A stretch of 64,000 nt of DNA from Galbula dea. Lineage: Eukaryota; Chordata; Aves; Piciformes; Galbulidae. Shown piece by piece: positions 27,901 to 39,900 of the stretch; the first letter of the stretch is position 1; each line of letters starts with the position of its first letter. The DNA is taken from the NCBI GenBank assembly GCA_013399015.1, contig VWZX01006809.1, positions 158,501 through 222,500 of the forward strand, written 5' to 3'. Below the pieces are notes generated by a model, which saw only the letters and a program-made list of their open reading frames with translations, searched no databases and was not told the DNA's origin. The position numbers and the translations under genes are program-made.

Positions 27901-30900
27901 CACTGGAAGAAGGTTGGCCTCATCACTCAGATAGCAGCCTGAGATTCAGAAGGCATGGATTTGACTCTTTACTGCAGCACATATTCCTTGGTGATGCTGA
28001 TCTCTCTGAGCACTGCCTCCTTGCTCAATCTCTTGATGCAGGCAAACTAGCCTTGTGAGAGACATCAGGAACATCACTGTTCCAGTGCTACACTATCAAG
28101 GGGGCAAGTAAGTGTAAGACCATTACCTTACTGACTCCTGTAACTCTGAGCTCTGGCCCTCCTTCCCACTAGATTAAAAACTAAATGTAGGGTGGTAAGA
28201 AATGTTAATTGGAGTCCTTTACAGCTGTGCAGGTGTGCACAGGATTCCTCCTGGAAGTGTGCATCGGTGAGCCACCAGCAGAAAATTATTCCTCATGTGG
28301 CAAGAGGCCCTGACTTCAGCTCACTGAAGCTGAATTCCAGTTTGTTTCTGAGCTTTGCTTCTCAATTATAATGGAGGTCAGTTTTCGCCTTCTGTGGATT
28401 CTTTGCAGAAGTGTCATGTTAGAAACCAAGGACTAGATGGCATGCCTTAGGCCTTCAAGACCCTTTCATTCAGAGTCACAGAATAATACTTTGCACCCTA
28501 CCTTTCTCAAAGGGTCTTCCTAACTTCATTTTTTAATGAGTTTGATTTCCAAGGCCCGTGATACATATCTTTACTCGTAAGTACAAGTATTGATTCACAA
28601 ATAGAATTCAAAGTATTTTAGCTTTGCCCTCAAATTCATCTCTTTCAAGGTCTGAATAACTCCTCGAATCACCTTCACACTACAAGACAGATCTGAATCT
28701 GTACCTCAGCAGTTCCTCGGTGTCCTCCTCAGGACCCATGTTCAGCACATACTCCCTGTTATTACAGGCAGCTGGCAGCAGCAGTGAGTCACCCAATCTG
28801 ACCACCCCACCAAGGTCTGGATCTTCAAATAACTTCAGATCTAGAAAGAGGAACCAGAAAATGCTGTAGTTAAATCATGCTACATAATACAACATCTGCA
28901 TTAACACTAGCTAGTAAATCTGTCAGAAATGACCTCGAAAGATCATCTAGTCCAACCCCCTGCCAGAGCAATATTCTTCCCTAGTGTGGCATGAGTGAGT
29001 GTCAGACAGCCTGTTCCCACAGACCTAGAAATGTCAACAGTGAACAGTATAGGAACTACAAATCTTATTTATTCTTTCTGAATGATTCTAGATGATTCTG
29101 TCCCACCTGAAGATTTGCCTTAACATTCCCATGTCATTATTAACCCTCAGAACTGCCAAGTGGCAGACTGGGAAATTCAGAGGAATTTTGTCTCCCATGA
29201 GGCAAGGAGATTGGAATAGATGATCTTCTGAAGACCCTTCCAGCTCCTAACATTCTGTGATTACTTAACCTGTATACACTGTCTCACTACATTTTAGAAG
29301 CTCAGAACACAACCTTTAGATAAAACAATCTGTGTATATACAAATACAGAACAGATTTACTCTCTTTCATCTTCCTCCTGGGACCAATTGATGAGAAATC
29401 TTTTTCTGGGCCAAAGAGTCCTTCATCTGGATCTAATTCCTCTTCAAAAATGGTTAATTTGGGCTTTTCTTCCTTTGCTGGAGGAGCAGATGCCTTCTTT
29501 GGTTTTTTAGTTCTGAAACATAAGAGACAAGAAAGTCAGCTGCAATTCTTCATTTAACAAGACAGATTTATGGCTAGAAAGTCTCAAAAGCTGAAAATAG
29601 ATGAAGGCTGGGAAAGGATTACAGAAACTACATAGTTGCTGAAAGAATACAAAACATGAGTGCATTCTTAAGACCTATCAGGGAACCCAATGGGAACTGG
29701 AAGAGCAGGGCTAAGAATTCTGTACTGTGCAAACTACCAGTCAGTCACATTTGTTTTAAGCAGTTGTACTCCTCCCACTTGGAAAGCTTAAAATAAGAAA
29801 GAAGACCAGTTCCAGAAACACTGTCACAGACAAACAGAAAAAGGATGGCTTGAAAAACAAAGTGCAAGTTGGACACTTGCACTGATCTTTTTGGACAGAT
29901 TTTTAAAAATCTCTTTGGGTCCATTTCCATGCCAATGCCTGCTGCTGCTTTTGACTATTGCATACTTGTTTCATAAAGGTATTAGATTTTCCCCTCATCC
30001 TCCCCTCTAGAAATGTAATATGATGACTACATCACCTTTAAATTGAAGAAAGAAGGGGCTAGAAAGTATTTGGTTGGACAGACTGCTGTTTGCAGAATTT
30101 ACAAATGTCACTTCCTACTTTCTTGAACCTAGGATGGGATTAACTTATTCTAAATTTAGTCTTGCAAACACAGGCAAAGTTAATTTTTAGGCTTCTTCTC
30201 TACTCATTGGAAAGACACATACATCTCCATAGGACAATTACTCTCATCTATTTTGAACACTGATACTTGGATGCAATAAACCTCTGAAGATCTCTTCCTC
30301 TCCCCACTGCCTGGAGAAGGAAGCTAAAAGCCATTTTGGATTAGAGGACTTTTTTGCACATGGCTTAAACAAGAAGAGCTGAACCCCTTCCAAGAACAGA
30401 GTGAAAAGCATGTGCTTCTTGCTCCCATACCTAGGAGTCACAGTCCACTAGCTAAAGCTACAAGGCAGCTTTCACAGTAGGGCAGCTTGAGTTATGAGGC
30501 AAGCCAGATGGCATAAAAAAGAAAATTTAGAGAACAGGACAAAATCATTTGGATGAAAAGTCCAACTCAAATTAAGCTGAAAAGAAGCATTTCTTAGGAC
30601 AGTCTGTCCTTCCTAAGAAATAGCTCTGCTTCAGAAGTCCTTACTCTATAGCACTGAAGGCCTTACAATTTCTAAGCCCCTTTGAGAGCCTCTTGCAATG
30701 GAAGATCTGATCTTTGCAGAGAGCAGGTCAGGTTTCAGCCTAGAGCAAACTCAGTTATCAGCACTTAACATGCCATAGTCATCAAAAAGTAAGAACAAGG
30801 TCAAAAGATTATACATACATTCCAGCTACATTAAAGAACCTTGTAAAATCCTCTTCCGACTCCAGCTGCACACAAGAGTGGAGTTCAGTTACTTCCAGTT

Positions 30901-33900
30901 ATTTTCACAAGTTTATTATCACCACATAGAACTGATGACATTACCTTGCTACTACCACTTCATCTCTCAGCAATGGGAAATGCTGCACTTTAGGGGCCTA
31001 AAAGCAAGCCACACACAGAACTTAAATACAGCCTTATGTGGAAATACACCCTAGTGAATGTACTAAAGGTATAAGCAGCTGTCAGCAACTCACTTGCTGA
31101 ACTATTTATGATACAAACCTTCTTTTCAAAGCAGAAGAAACTTCCATGACTTTTTCTTTTTTTGACATTTATGTTCATTATGGATATGCCTTGAGTGACT
31201 TCTGAATTTGAGCTACTTCTGAAAGTTCATCTCCAAGGAACTGCCTCAAACTGAAGCACCTGTCTCCTTCCAAAACCTGACAAAAAGTTGTAATACATAC
31301 CAGCCAGGCCATTTTCACCCAGGATTTCTACATAAACTCAAACTAGTTTTTTTGTTAACTGTGGTAAGAAATCTACCACTCAAATGAACCTATTGGAAAA
31401 GGTAAAAAATGAGAGCCATTCAAAACCAGCAGAACAGTAAGACTGTCTTTCAGAGCTGACAAACTGACTACAAATAGAATTAGTAGAAACAAACATATCC
31501 AATCTACTTGGGAAGGAGCAACATTTATTTCTATAATTAATGTCTTGCAAATTATTATTTGGTAAGTGAATGACAATATAGATGAGGATTTGCCAATCTG
31601 CAGAACTCCAAAACATCCTTGACAAGGTCCTTTGTCCATCCAAAGGGTTGTAACAGCTTTTCTGCAGCACAAGAGCCTGTTATGCCACAGGTGCTTGTAA
31701 AAATGAGCTAACACATTTTCAAACAATAGGTCTCCACCCCAGTGAAGTTAGCAATGAGTTTACTAATGGTTATCTAATGTATTTGCAGCAAAGACTACCA
31801 GAATGGTGGGAATTACCAAAGAAAGGGAAGAGAACCATAAGGAGTGTCATAAAGAACAACAGGTCAACCAAAATTAATGGAACTGAAAGATCCTGGTAAT
31901 AACTCTCCATTTAGCCTAGCCATCAAACCAGCCCACTTACACTGGCTTGCTTTCTGTTTTGCTAGGGGACTCCACTGGCAGTTATAGGGCATGGGGCCAA
32001 ACCCACAGGGCCTGAGTGCTACCAGTAGGAACCTGAGGAAGCTGGTTTTTTCTGCCTTCAAGTTGTTTCCCTTCACTACCCTTCTAAGGAAGCCACAGTT
32101 GGACTGCCAAGTAATTCCAGCATATCCAAACAGGGACTCTGTTGAGGTCAGTCTCTAACTGGGAAACAGGATTCCCACGGTTCTGTATTTAGCTGTGCCA
32201 GACCAGCCTGAGCACTGCTGAGCAGAGGTTAATGGGTGAGAAAGGGTGTGTAAGAAGTTTCAGAGCCTGTCTGAGGTTTTGGTTCCACAATGAGTTTCAG
32301 CTGGCCTGAGTGTGTGTCTGCCTGCCCACTCATCCCACCTCTATATGTTCCTGCTACCTCCCCATAAGCAGAGGACCAAGGACGTAGCTGGTCCTGAGCT
32401 GATCATGAGCCCACTTGCTGGCAGGCATGCAAGGAGAAGCTGCAACATAGGTAATTTGGTGGTCATGATGTGCTAGTGTGCAGTAAACTGGTGCAGGATT
32501 GCAGAGGCTTTTGGGAAGATGGAAATGAAGGAACATTCAGCGTCACAGAGTATTACTGTATTCAGGCCCTGCACTTCATTAGCACCTTCTTCATATATCA
32601 CACTCATAACCTTGGCATTTGACATTTTGAAACTACCTGGCACATCAGTGATGCAGAAAAGCTTGCTGGTCAGCTGTAGAAAGCAGCAACAAGGATGATT
32701 AAGACACCCCAAAATCAGAAGATTTACTGAGCTGTATGTGTGATAGCTGCATTTTGAAATACTGGATCTCCAGCCCTAATGCTTGGTGACACATAGCTTT
32801 AATCAAAGGGCATGTCTATTGTGCTTCATACAGCCAGGTATCCCTAACCCATGCTTATTACTGGGGAACACAGTGAGTGTAATTATTCAGAGTAAGTGTA
32901 ATCTCAGCACACAAACAACATTTTTCACAATTCATCATTCTGAAAATATGACCAACTCTTTTCTAGATAAATAAACCAATGCTCCAGGAAAGGAATGTTG
33001 CAGTTATATTTTAAAAGACATTCATAGTTTAGGTATCCATGGGATTTTATAAGGAAAGAGCTCACTAATATAAACAGACACCCCAACTCCCATAAAGCTA
33101 TGTTCATGCTTGAACAAAATAACTACTGCTAAAATAGCAGCAATATTAGCACATCTTCTTGAAAACCATTTCTGAAAAACAAAGAGCCTATACAGTAGTT
33201 CATGCAGAAAACAAAATGTCATCTGCTGCATTCTTTTCATCCAACAGTGCTCATTTTCCAAAGCTGCCTGATGATAACAGACAGGACAAAAGGGGTCATT
33301 CTCATCTGCTTTGGGCAAGGGATGCCAAATAGAAATTCTGAGTCTTGTCAGCTAACCACAGCCTGACTGATAAGCACTAAGCAGCCGTGACAAGTGCTGG
33401 CTGCAGGGCTATTTTACCTCACACAGTAATCTTTTTCTTGTGGACATCACAGTGACTTACAGTGTTTTAAATGGCCATGGCATGTCCCAAAATAAGATAA
33501 ATCTCCTATTAAAAATCATTTGGAAGAAGAACATTAACTTGCAGGCAAAATTTCTCCTGCTGAAGCCCCCCAATTAGTCCAGCCCTGGACTATTGTTCCA
33601 GCAGAGCAACATATGGAAAGAAAGCCTGAAGGAACAGATTTCCAAGAGTTCAGTTTCCACCTAGGGACATGCTTTTGTGGAGAGATTTTTCTGAAGGGCT
33701 CAGTACTCAGGAGTACCATCCTAAAAGAAGCTAAGTTGTTTTCATAATGTGTCCTTAAGGTTTCTGATTATAACCTTTTTCAATTAAATTTGAAAACAAG
33801 ACCACAGACAACCAATTTTTATTTAGTATGCAGCTCATCAGCAATAATCATAACACAGAAAACATTTCCTAAAAAGTTTTCAGCTAACCAACCAATAAAG

Positions 33901-36900
33901 CACAGAGGCATTTGTAATGCCTGGCAAGGGAACAAGGATTACAGAGGAGATTGCAGAGCACGGAAATGTCTTTTATCATTTGCCTTTGATTTTCTAGACT
34001 CAAACAGAATGGGAGACTTGCTGAAACAAGCTAAGGACAACAAAACACAAGTTTCAAAGTATAATAATGACTCAATCAAACCACAGTGAGGACACCAGTC
34101 CAGAATAAGACAGGCATAATGAATTTGCCAGTAATGACATGAAAAAGCTACAAATACTCATTAGTATTTTGGGTTTCATCTGCAAAGCAGCAGAATGCTA
34201 CTTTCAGGGTTTCTGATAAATAGTTCTTATCCTAATGCTCATGTTAATGATGCACATTTTCAAATATGCAATACCAGCTAAAATGCACTAATGTGTTTTG
34301 GAGAAAATTAGCCAGGCATCTTTCTGCACCCTGGATGTAACTACTCAACACATTCTAGAACTTCAGGGAGGTGACAGAGGGCTAAAAATAAAGCTGGTTT
34401 AGAAATCAGGGAAGTTAGAAAAGTACCACACATAAAAGCAGGGGCTGGTGAGCATTGCCCACTAAAGAAAGGCCAATAGTCAGCTATAATCAGCAAGTAA
34501 TTAGAAGAGCATTCATTACTAAAGATATGTCAGAATCATGCTGCTGGTTTCTTTTTAGGAGCCTACAGGCTTGGTTAATAATGGTATCTTATCAAAGAAC
34601 TGATAGAGCCTGGTTTTTAACAAAGCAGGACCAGGATAATGGAAGCTCCTATCATTCAGCTCCTGTGGACAGGGATTTCACTGGAGCACTGCAGGTATCT
34701 GCTTCTCCATGGATTTAGCCTGAGCTATCTCTGCATTCACTTAGGCACTCAGACAGCTCAAGCAAAGAGGGATGAAACTAGAACTGGTTTTAGTTCTTTT
34801 CCATGGCTTTGGTGGGATGAGGAAAAGAGAATATTATGTCTTGCTGTTCAGTCTATGAGTTGCTAAAAGAGCTACTAGGCAAGCATGATGATGGCAGCAT
34901 AAGGGTTTGCTGTATACCAGCTTTTATTATGCCCCTAATTCTCCTTCTCTATTTGTGTGTTTGGTAGGACTTGATTTCAAATCAAAAAAAGGAGAGAAAC
35001 ACTGATTTTTGCTTTGTTTTCCTCTTCTGGAGCACCTCCTATTTTCTCTGTGCCTAGTCCTTGCAATTTCTGCCCAGTATCATCCTACTTCCCCTTTTCA
35101 TCACTCTTCAATCCATTTCCCCAAATTTCTGGCCAGTATCAGATACTTTCTTGGTCCACCTCCACAATCTGCAATACTGCCTTATTCTCTGGACTGACAA
35201 TTAGGCCTCCTTGTCATCTTCAGCCCTCTTCTCCCCACCATCCATACCATGTACCTCTTACTCTCCAGACCTTCATTCTGGACTCTTCTTTTTCTGCTTT
35301 AACTCTGAGGATTACTACTGTTGACCAAAGGATGCTTTTGGAAGAGTCCAAAAGGAGGTAAACAAGGATGTTTACCAGTCAGTTTTCAGTAAAAGATTAT
35401 GTTAAATCTTAAATAAACATGAAATCTTTCTGGAAGCTTTATCAGGAAAAAGTAGGACTAACAGTTTGGACTTAAGAAACTCTGCCAGACAGTATTCCTT
35501 GATCTATTTCCTTTAAGGTCACTATTCAATCTAATGGAGTTACTTTTGGGAAGAGGCCCTAGTTTTATTTTGACCCTATAAAAATTATACTCTAAGACAA
35601 AAATTCATTCTCTGACACTAATCAATAATTGTTACAGGTCTGTAGCTCCAAAGGCAACAAATTCTTGGGCAAGTACTGTGTTGCATGCCTGTGAAGTGAA
35701 GTCTACATGCAGTATAAGTCACCAATAAAATGTGCAACATGACAAGAATATAAATATGACAACTGTAATGAAATCAACCTGCCAACACTGTCCCTTTATG
35801 AGACATTCTTCACAAAATGTCCTGAGCAGCTTCACAATCAAAATCAACCAAGCTGAAACAAACAGTGTGGAAAAAACTAACTAATGAGCATGTTATCAGC
35901 CTCATGCTCAACAGATTCAGGAGCAAACACAAAAAAAGAAGGTCCCACAAATAAGGAATTGGCAGTACTGAAAGTATCTGATGTTGTGGTAAGAACACTT
36001 ACAACTAGAACATAAAAGTGACAAATGCAGACAGCAACCATTTTGGAGAAGTGATTGGTTTCTTCAACACTGAAATGGTGGAAAAAGCCAAATACCCCCA
36101 TGAACATACCACTGCAGCTGCTTGTTATATGTATTTGAGTAAGTTCTGAGAAAGCACTGAGCATGTGAATAGTTGATGCCTCATTTCCAGAAGTATTGGG
36201 CATTCACATCTCTAAATCTAGAACCAAGGAGTCACAGAATGGAAGAGACCTTTTAAGATCACCTAGTCCAATTCCCCCTGTCAGGGGCAGGGACATCTTT
36301 CACTAGATCAGGTTGCTCAAGATCTTGTCCAACCTGACCCTGAATGCTTCCAATGATGGGTCATCCACAGCTTCTCCAGGCAACCTGTTCCAGTGCCTCA
36401 CCATCCTTATGGTAAAAAATGTCTTCCTTATGTCCAATCTAAGCCTACCCTCTTTCAGTTTAAAACTTAACAATTTAAAGTTGTCCTGTCACTACAGGCC
36501 TTGGTAAGTCAAATCAGCAGCATCTGCAACTGCTTTGTGCCTCCTCACAAGGACAGGCAGTCTGATTGTTCCAAACCTAGTTTATAAAGGTTTCATTTTG
36601 TCTTACCTCATCTTTACCTCCTCACAAACTGAATAACATCATATCCAGCAGCATCTCCTGCTACCTATGTCTGAGAGCCTCCTAGCCTCACCTTGTGCTC
36701 CTCAGGAGATAACCATTTCCCCTGTGCTGCTGCCTTACACGAACTCCCTACTCATCACATCTAAAAGCAAAACGGGCACAAGAACCCTGACCACAGGCAC
36801 AAATCTAGCTTTTACCTGTCTGTGAACAGAAAAGCCTCAAATAGATAACATAACAAGAGAGGATGTTTGCATCAAAATACATCTAGCCTCTCTAATCCAA

Positions 36901-39900
36901 GAGCCTCCATGTAAAACTCTGTCTGAAGGGAGTCCTTTTTTTCCCCTGGTACCTGCACAGACCCACGCTCAACCTACAGAAAACCTCTAGCAAACTGCAA
37001 ATGATGTTCCACTCTAAAATTCTGCCTGACATACCTGTCACACCACATCTAAAGAGCTTATGAAAAGCCACAGAAAGGCTGGTTACCAAGGCAGTGAGCA
37101 GATTCCAGCAGCAGCCAAGCAGGATTTGCACTCAAGAGACAGACTACTTCAGAAGCACAGGGTCTCAGCTGCTCCATGATACAGCCCAAGGAGGGATGAT
37201 GCAGCTGAGCCTGGTTCCCCATTGCCGTCCCTCTCCCACATCTTGCCATTAATAGAGGTCACTTTCTTCTCTTGTCTGTGCTGTGGGTAAACCAAACCTT
37301 TCACTGCAGCACAGAGATAGCACCACAGGAAATAAAACAGAGAAGGACACAGTGAGATATTGTCAGAGCTAAATGATACCACTGTTGTGGACACAGCCCC
37401 CTGCTCTGCCTGCTGCATATCCTGTCAATCATGAGATCAAAACCTCTTCCATAAAAAGAAAACACAGCCTTTCTGCCTGAAGGTTTCTTGAGGGTTTTGT
37501 TGTTTTTTTTTTTGGGGGGCGGGGGTTTGGTTGGTTGGGGTTTTTTGTTTGTGTTGGTTTGTTGTTGGTTTGGGGGTTTTTTTGGGGGGGATTGTTTTTT
37601 GTTTGTTTTTAACAGAGGTAAGATAAAATTGCTCCAGGCAAAGTATTCCCCAGGCCACAGATATATCTATTCATAGAATGGCCCAGGTTGGAAGAGACCT
37701 TAAAGATCATATAGCTCCAGCCCCCCTGCCATGGACAGGGATGCCACCCACTAGATCAGGTTGCCCAGGGCCATATCCAACCTGGCCTTGGACACAGCCA
37801 GGGATGGGGCAGCCACAACTTCTCTGGGCAGCCAGTTCCAGTACCTCACCACCCTCTGGGTAAAGAATGTCTTCCTAACATCCAATCTAAATCTTCCCTC
37901 CTTCAGTTTGAAGCCATTCCCCCTTGTCCTATTACTTTCTGCTCAGGTAAAGAGTCTCTCTCCCCACCCTCTTTAGGCTCCCTTTAGGTAGTGGAAGGTC
38001 ACTGTAAGGTCCCCCTGAAGCCTTTTCTTCTGCAGGCTGAACAATCTCAACTCTCTCAGCCTGTCCTCATAGTGGAGGTGCTGCAGCTGTCTGATCATCT
38101 TTGTGGCCCTCCTCTGGACCCACTCTAATCCCACTGCAAGTGTCATTAATAAAGATGTTGAAGAGTGTGGATGCCAAGACAGAGCCCTGGGGGACACCAC
38201 TCACCACCGGTCTCCACCTAGACAGAGCCATTGACTGCAACTCTCTGGCCATGTCCATTCAGCCAATTACTCATCCATCTGGTGGCCCACCTTTCAAATC
38301 CATATATCTCCAATTTAGAGATAAGGAGGTCACGTGGAACCTTGTCAAAGGCCTCACAGAAATCTAGGTAGACCACTGCAATTGGTCTTCCTTCGTCAAC
38401 TGTTGCAGTCACTCCATCCCAGAAGGCCACCAGATTGGTCAGGCACAATTTGTCCTTAGTGCATCCTTACTGGCATGAAGCAATTCCACTTCTGATGTTG
38501 AGATGCTGCTGGAGGTCAGACTATAGGAACAGACACACCAGTAAGCACCGGAGACACAAAACTCCCTCCTAAGAAAGACAGTGAAGCTCTGCAGCAGCAG
38601 CTGCCAAGGGGCTTCTTTCTGCTTCAAGCAGAAAAATAGCTGATGTAGTTCTGCACTTTTTTAATTGGATTCCTATTTTTGTTTTTATCACTAACTGGCT
38701 TACTTGTCAGCACACAAGCTCTTGCAACATAAGTAATTTCAGGGGCTGGGCACTAAGCTCAGTGCATACAACAGCTGGCCATCACACTGAACAGATGGGT
38801 TCAACTGGGAAGCACTGCAAGCCCTTTGCAGGGCACAGTGAGGCTGGGCACTGAATCACAGAAACCTGGTAAATGACACATGACTAAAAGAAGAAGAAAT
38901 AAGTAGCCTGTAAAAAGTGTTCTGGCTCACACATGAGATCCAGCTCAGCACTGGTGTCACTTAACAGCCATGGTAATATTCTAAAACTACCACCAAAATC
39001 ATTCCCCTCCTAGTGGCAAAACATCTCTCAGAGCTCAGCTCACACAGAGTGACACTTGCTATTCCCACAGCACTCTTCAGAGATGGCAGATGGATGATCT
39101 CAGCAAGGCCTCCAACTAGCATCTCATATCCCTAGAGAATTACAACTTGACACAAGCAACACAAGCCTGCAGATCTACCCAAATGATTCACTGCAGACCC
39201 TGCTCCTTGCTCCTACTTAGCTACCTGATGATCTGCTACTGCCAGCTGTCCGCCTTGGGGCTGGCTGGATTAGAAACGCTGAAGATTCATGTGCTGCAAG
39301 GGATGCAGCAGGGAAGATGGTTCAGGGAACAAGACTGTAGGTAGAAATGCTGGTTAACTTCTCAGGCTTTCAAATCCCAGGCAACATGAGATCTCAGGCT
39401 TGTGCAAGGACAAAAAGCAGCAAGCACAGAGTGCTCTACTAGACCAAGGAGCGCTCTGTTAACTCATGGTGTGAGTCTAGGCAAGTAACTTAATCCTTTG
39501 GGCCAGTTTGCTGACTCACAAATCCTAAATGGATAAAAGTTCATTAGAGTTGAAGCATAGGAAGTTCCATGTAAATACAAGAATTTTTTTTTTTCACAGT
39601 GTGGATGCCAGAGCACTGCAACAGACTGGCCAGAGAGGTTGTGGAGTCTCCTTCTCTGGAGATACTCAAAACCCACCTGGACACGTACCTGTGTGACTTA
39701 CTGTAGGGAAGCCTACTCTGGCAGCGGGGTTGGACTAGATGATCTTTTGAGGTCCCTTCCAACTCCTAACATTCTGTGATTCTGTGAAAGTTGTGCCTTC
39801 TGTGAAAGTTGTGAGAAAGAGAAGAAATTACATCAGGAATTTTTGTCAGTAGAAGGTACTAGTGAAAAAGTGATGAAATGATGCTGATGGCAGCAGGGGA

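Larger units (their letters stand above)
28841..29360 (-). other. HS1BP3 intron 5 (520 bp) with two opposed CR1 fragments
   Basis: The shortest intron of the gene, with donor GTAAAT (29360) and acceptor TTTCTAG (28841). About a quarter of it is made up of two CR1 3'-end fragments in opposite orientation, described separately. Confidence 0.85.

Noticed and set aside
27905..28055. Possible tRNA-derived SINE (GATTCAGAAGGCATGGATTTGA-like B box)
   Set aside because: The similarity to a MIR-type promoter half is weak and no clear A box, core or tail follows.
37437..37676. Glycine/phenylalanine-rich plus-strand and lysine/proline/threonine-rich minus-strand frames
   Set aside because: They are translations of the GT-rich low-complexity tract.
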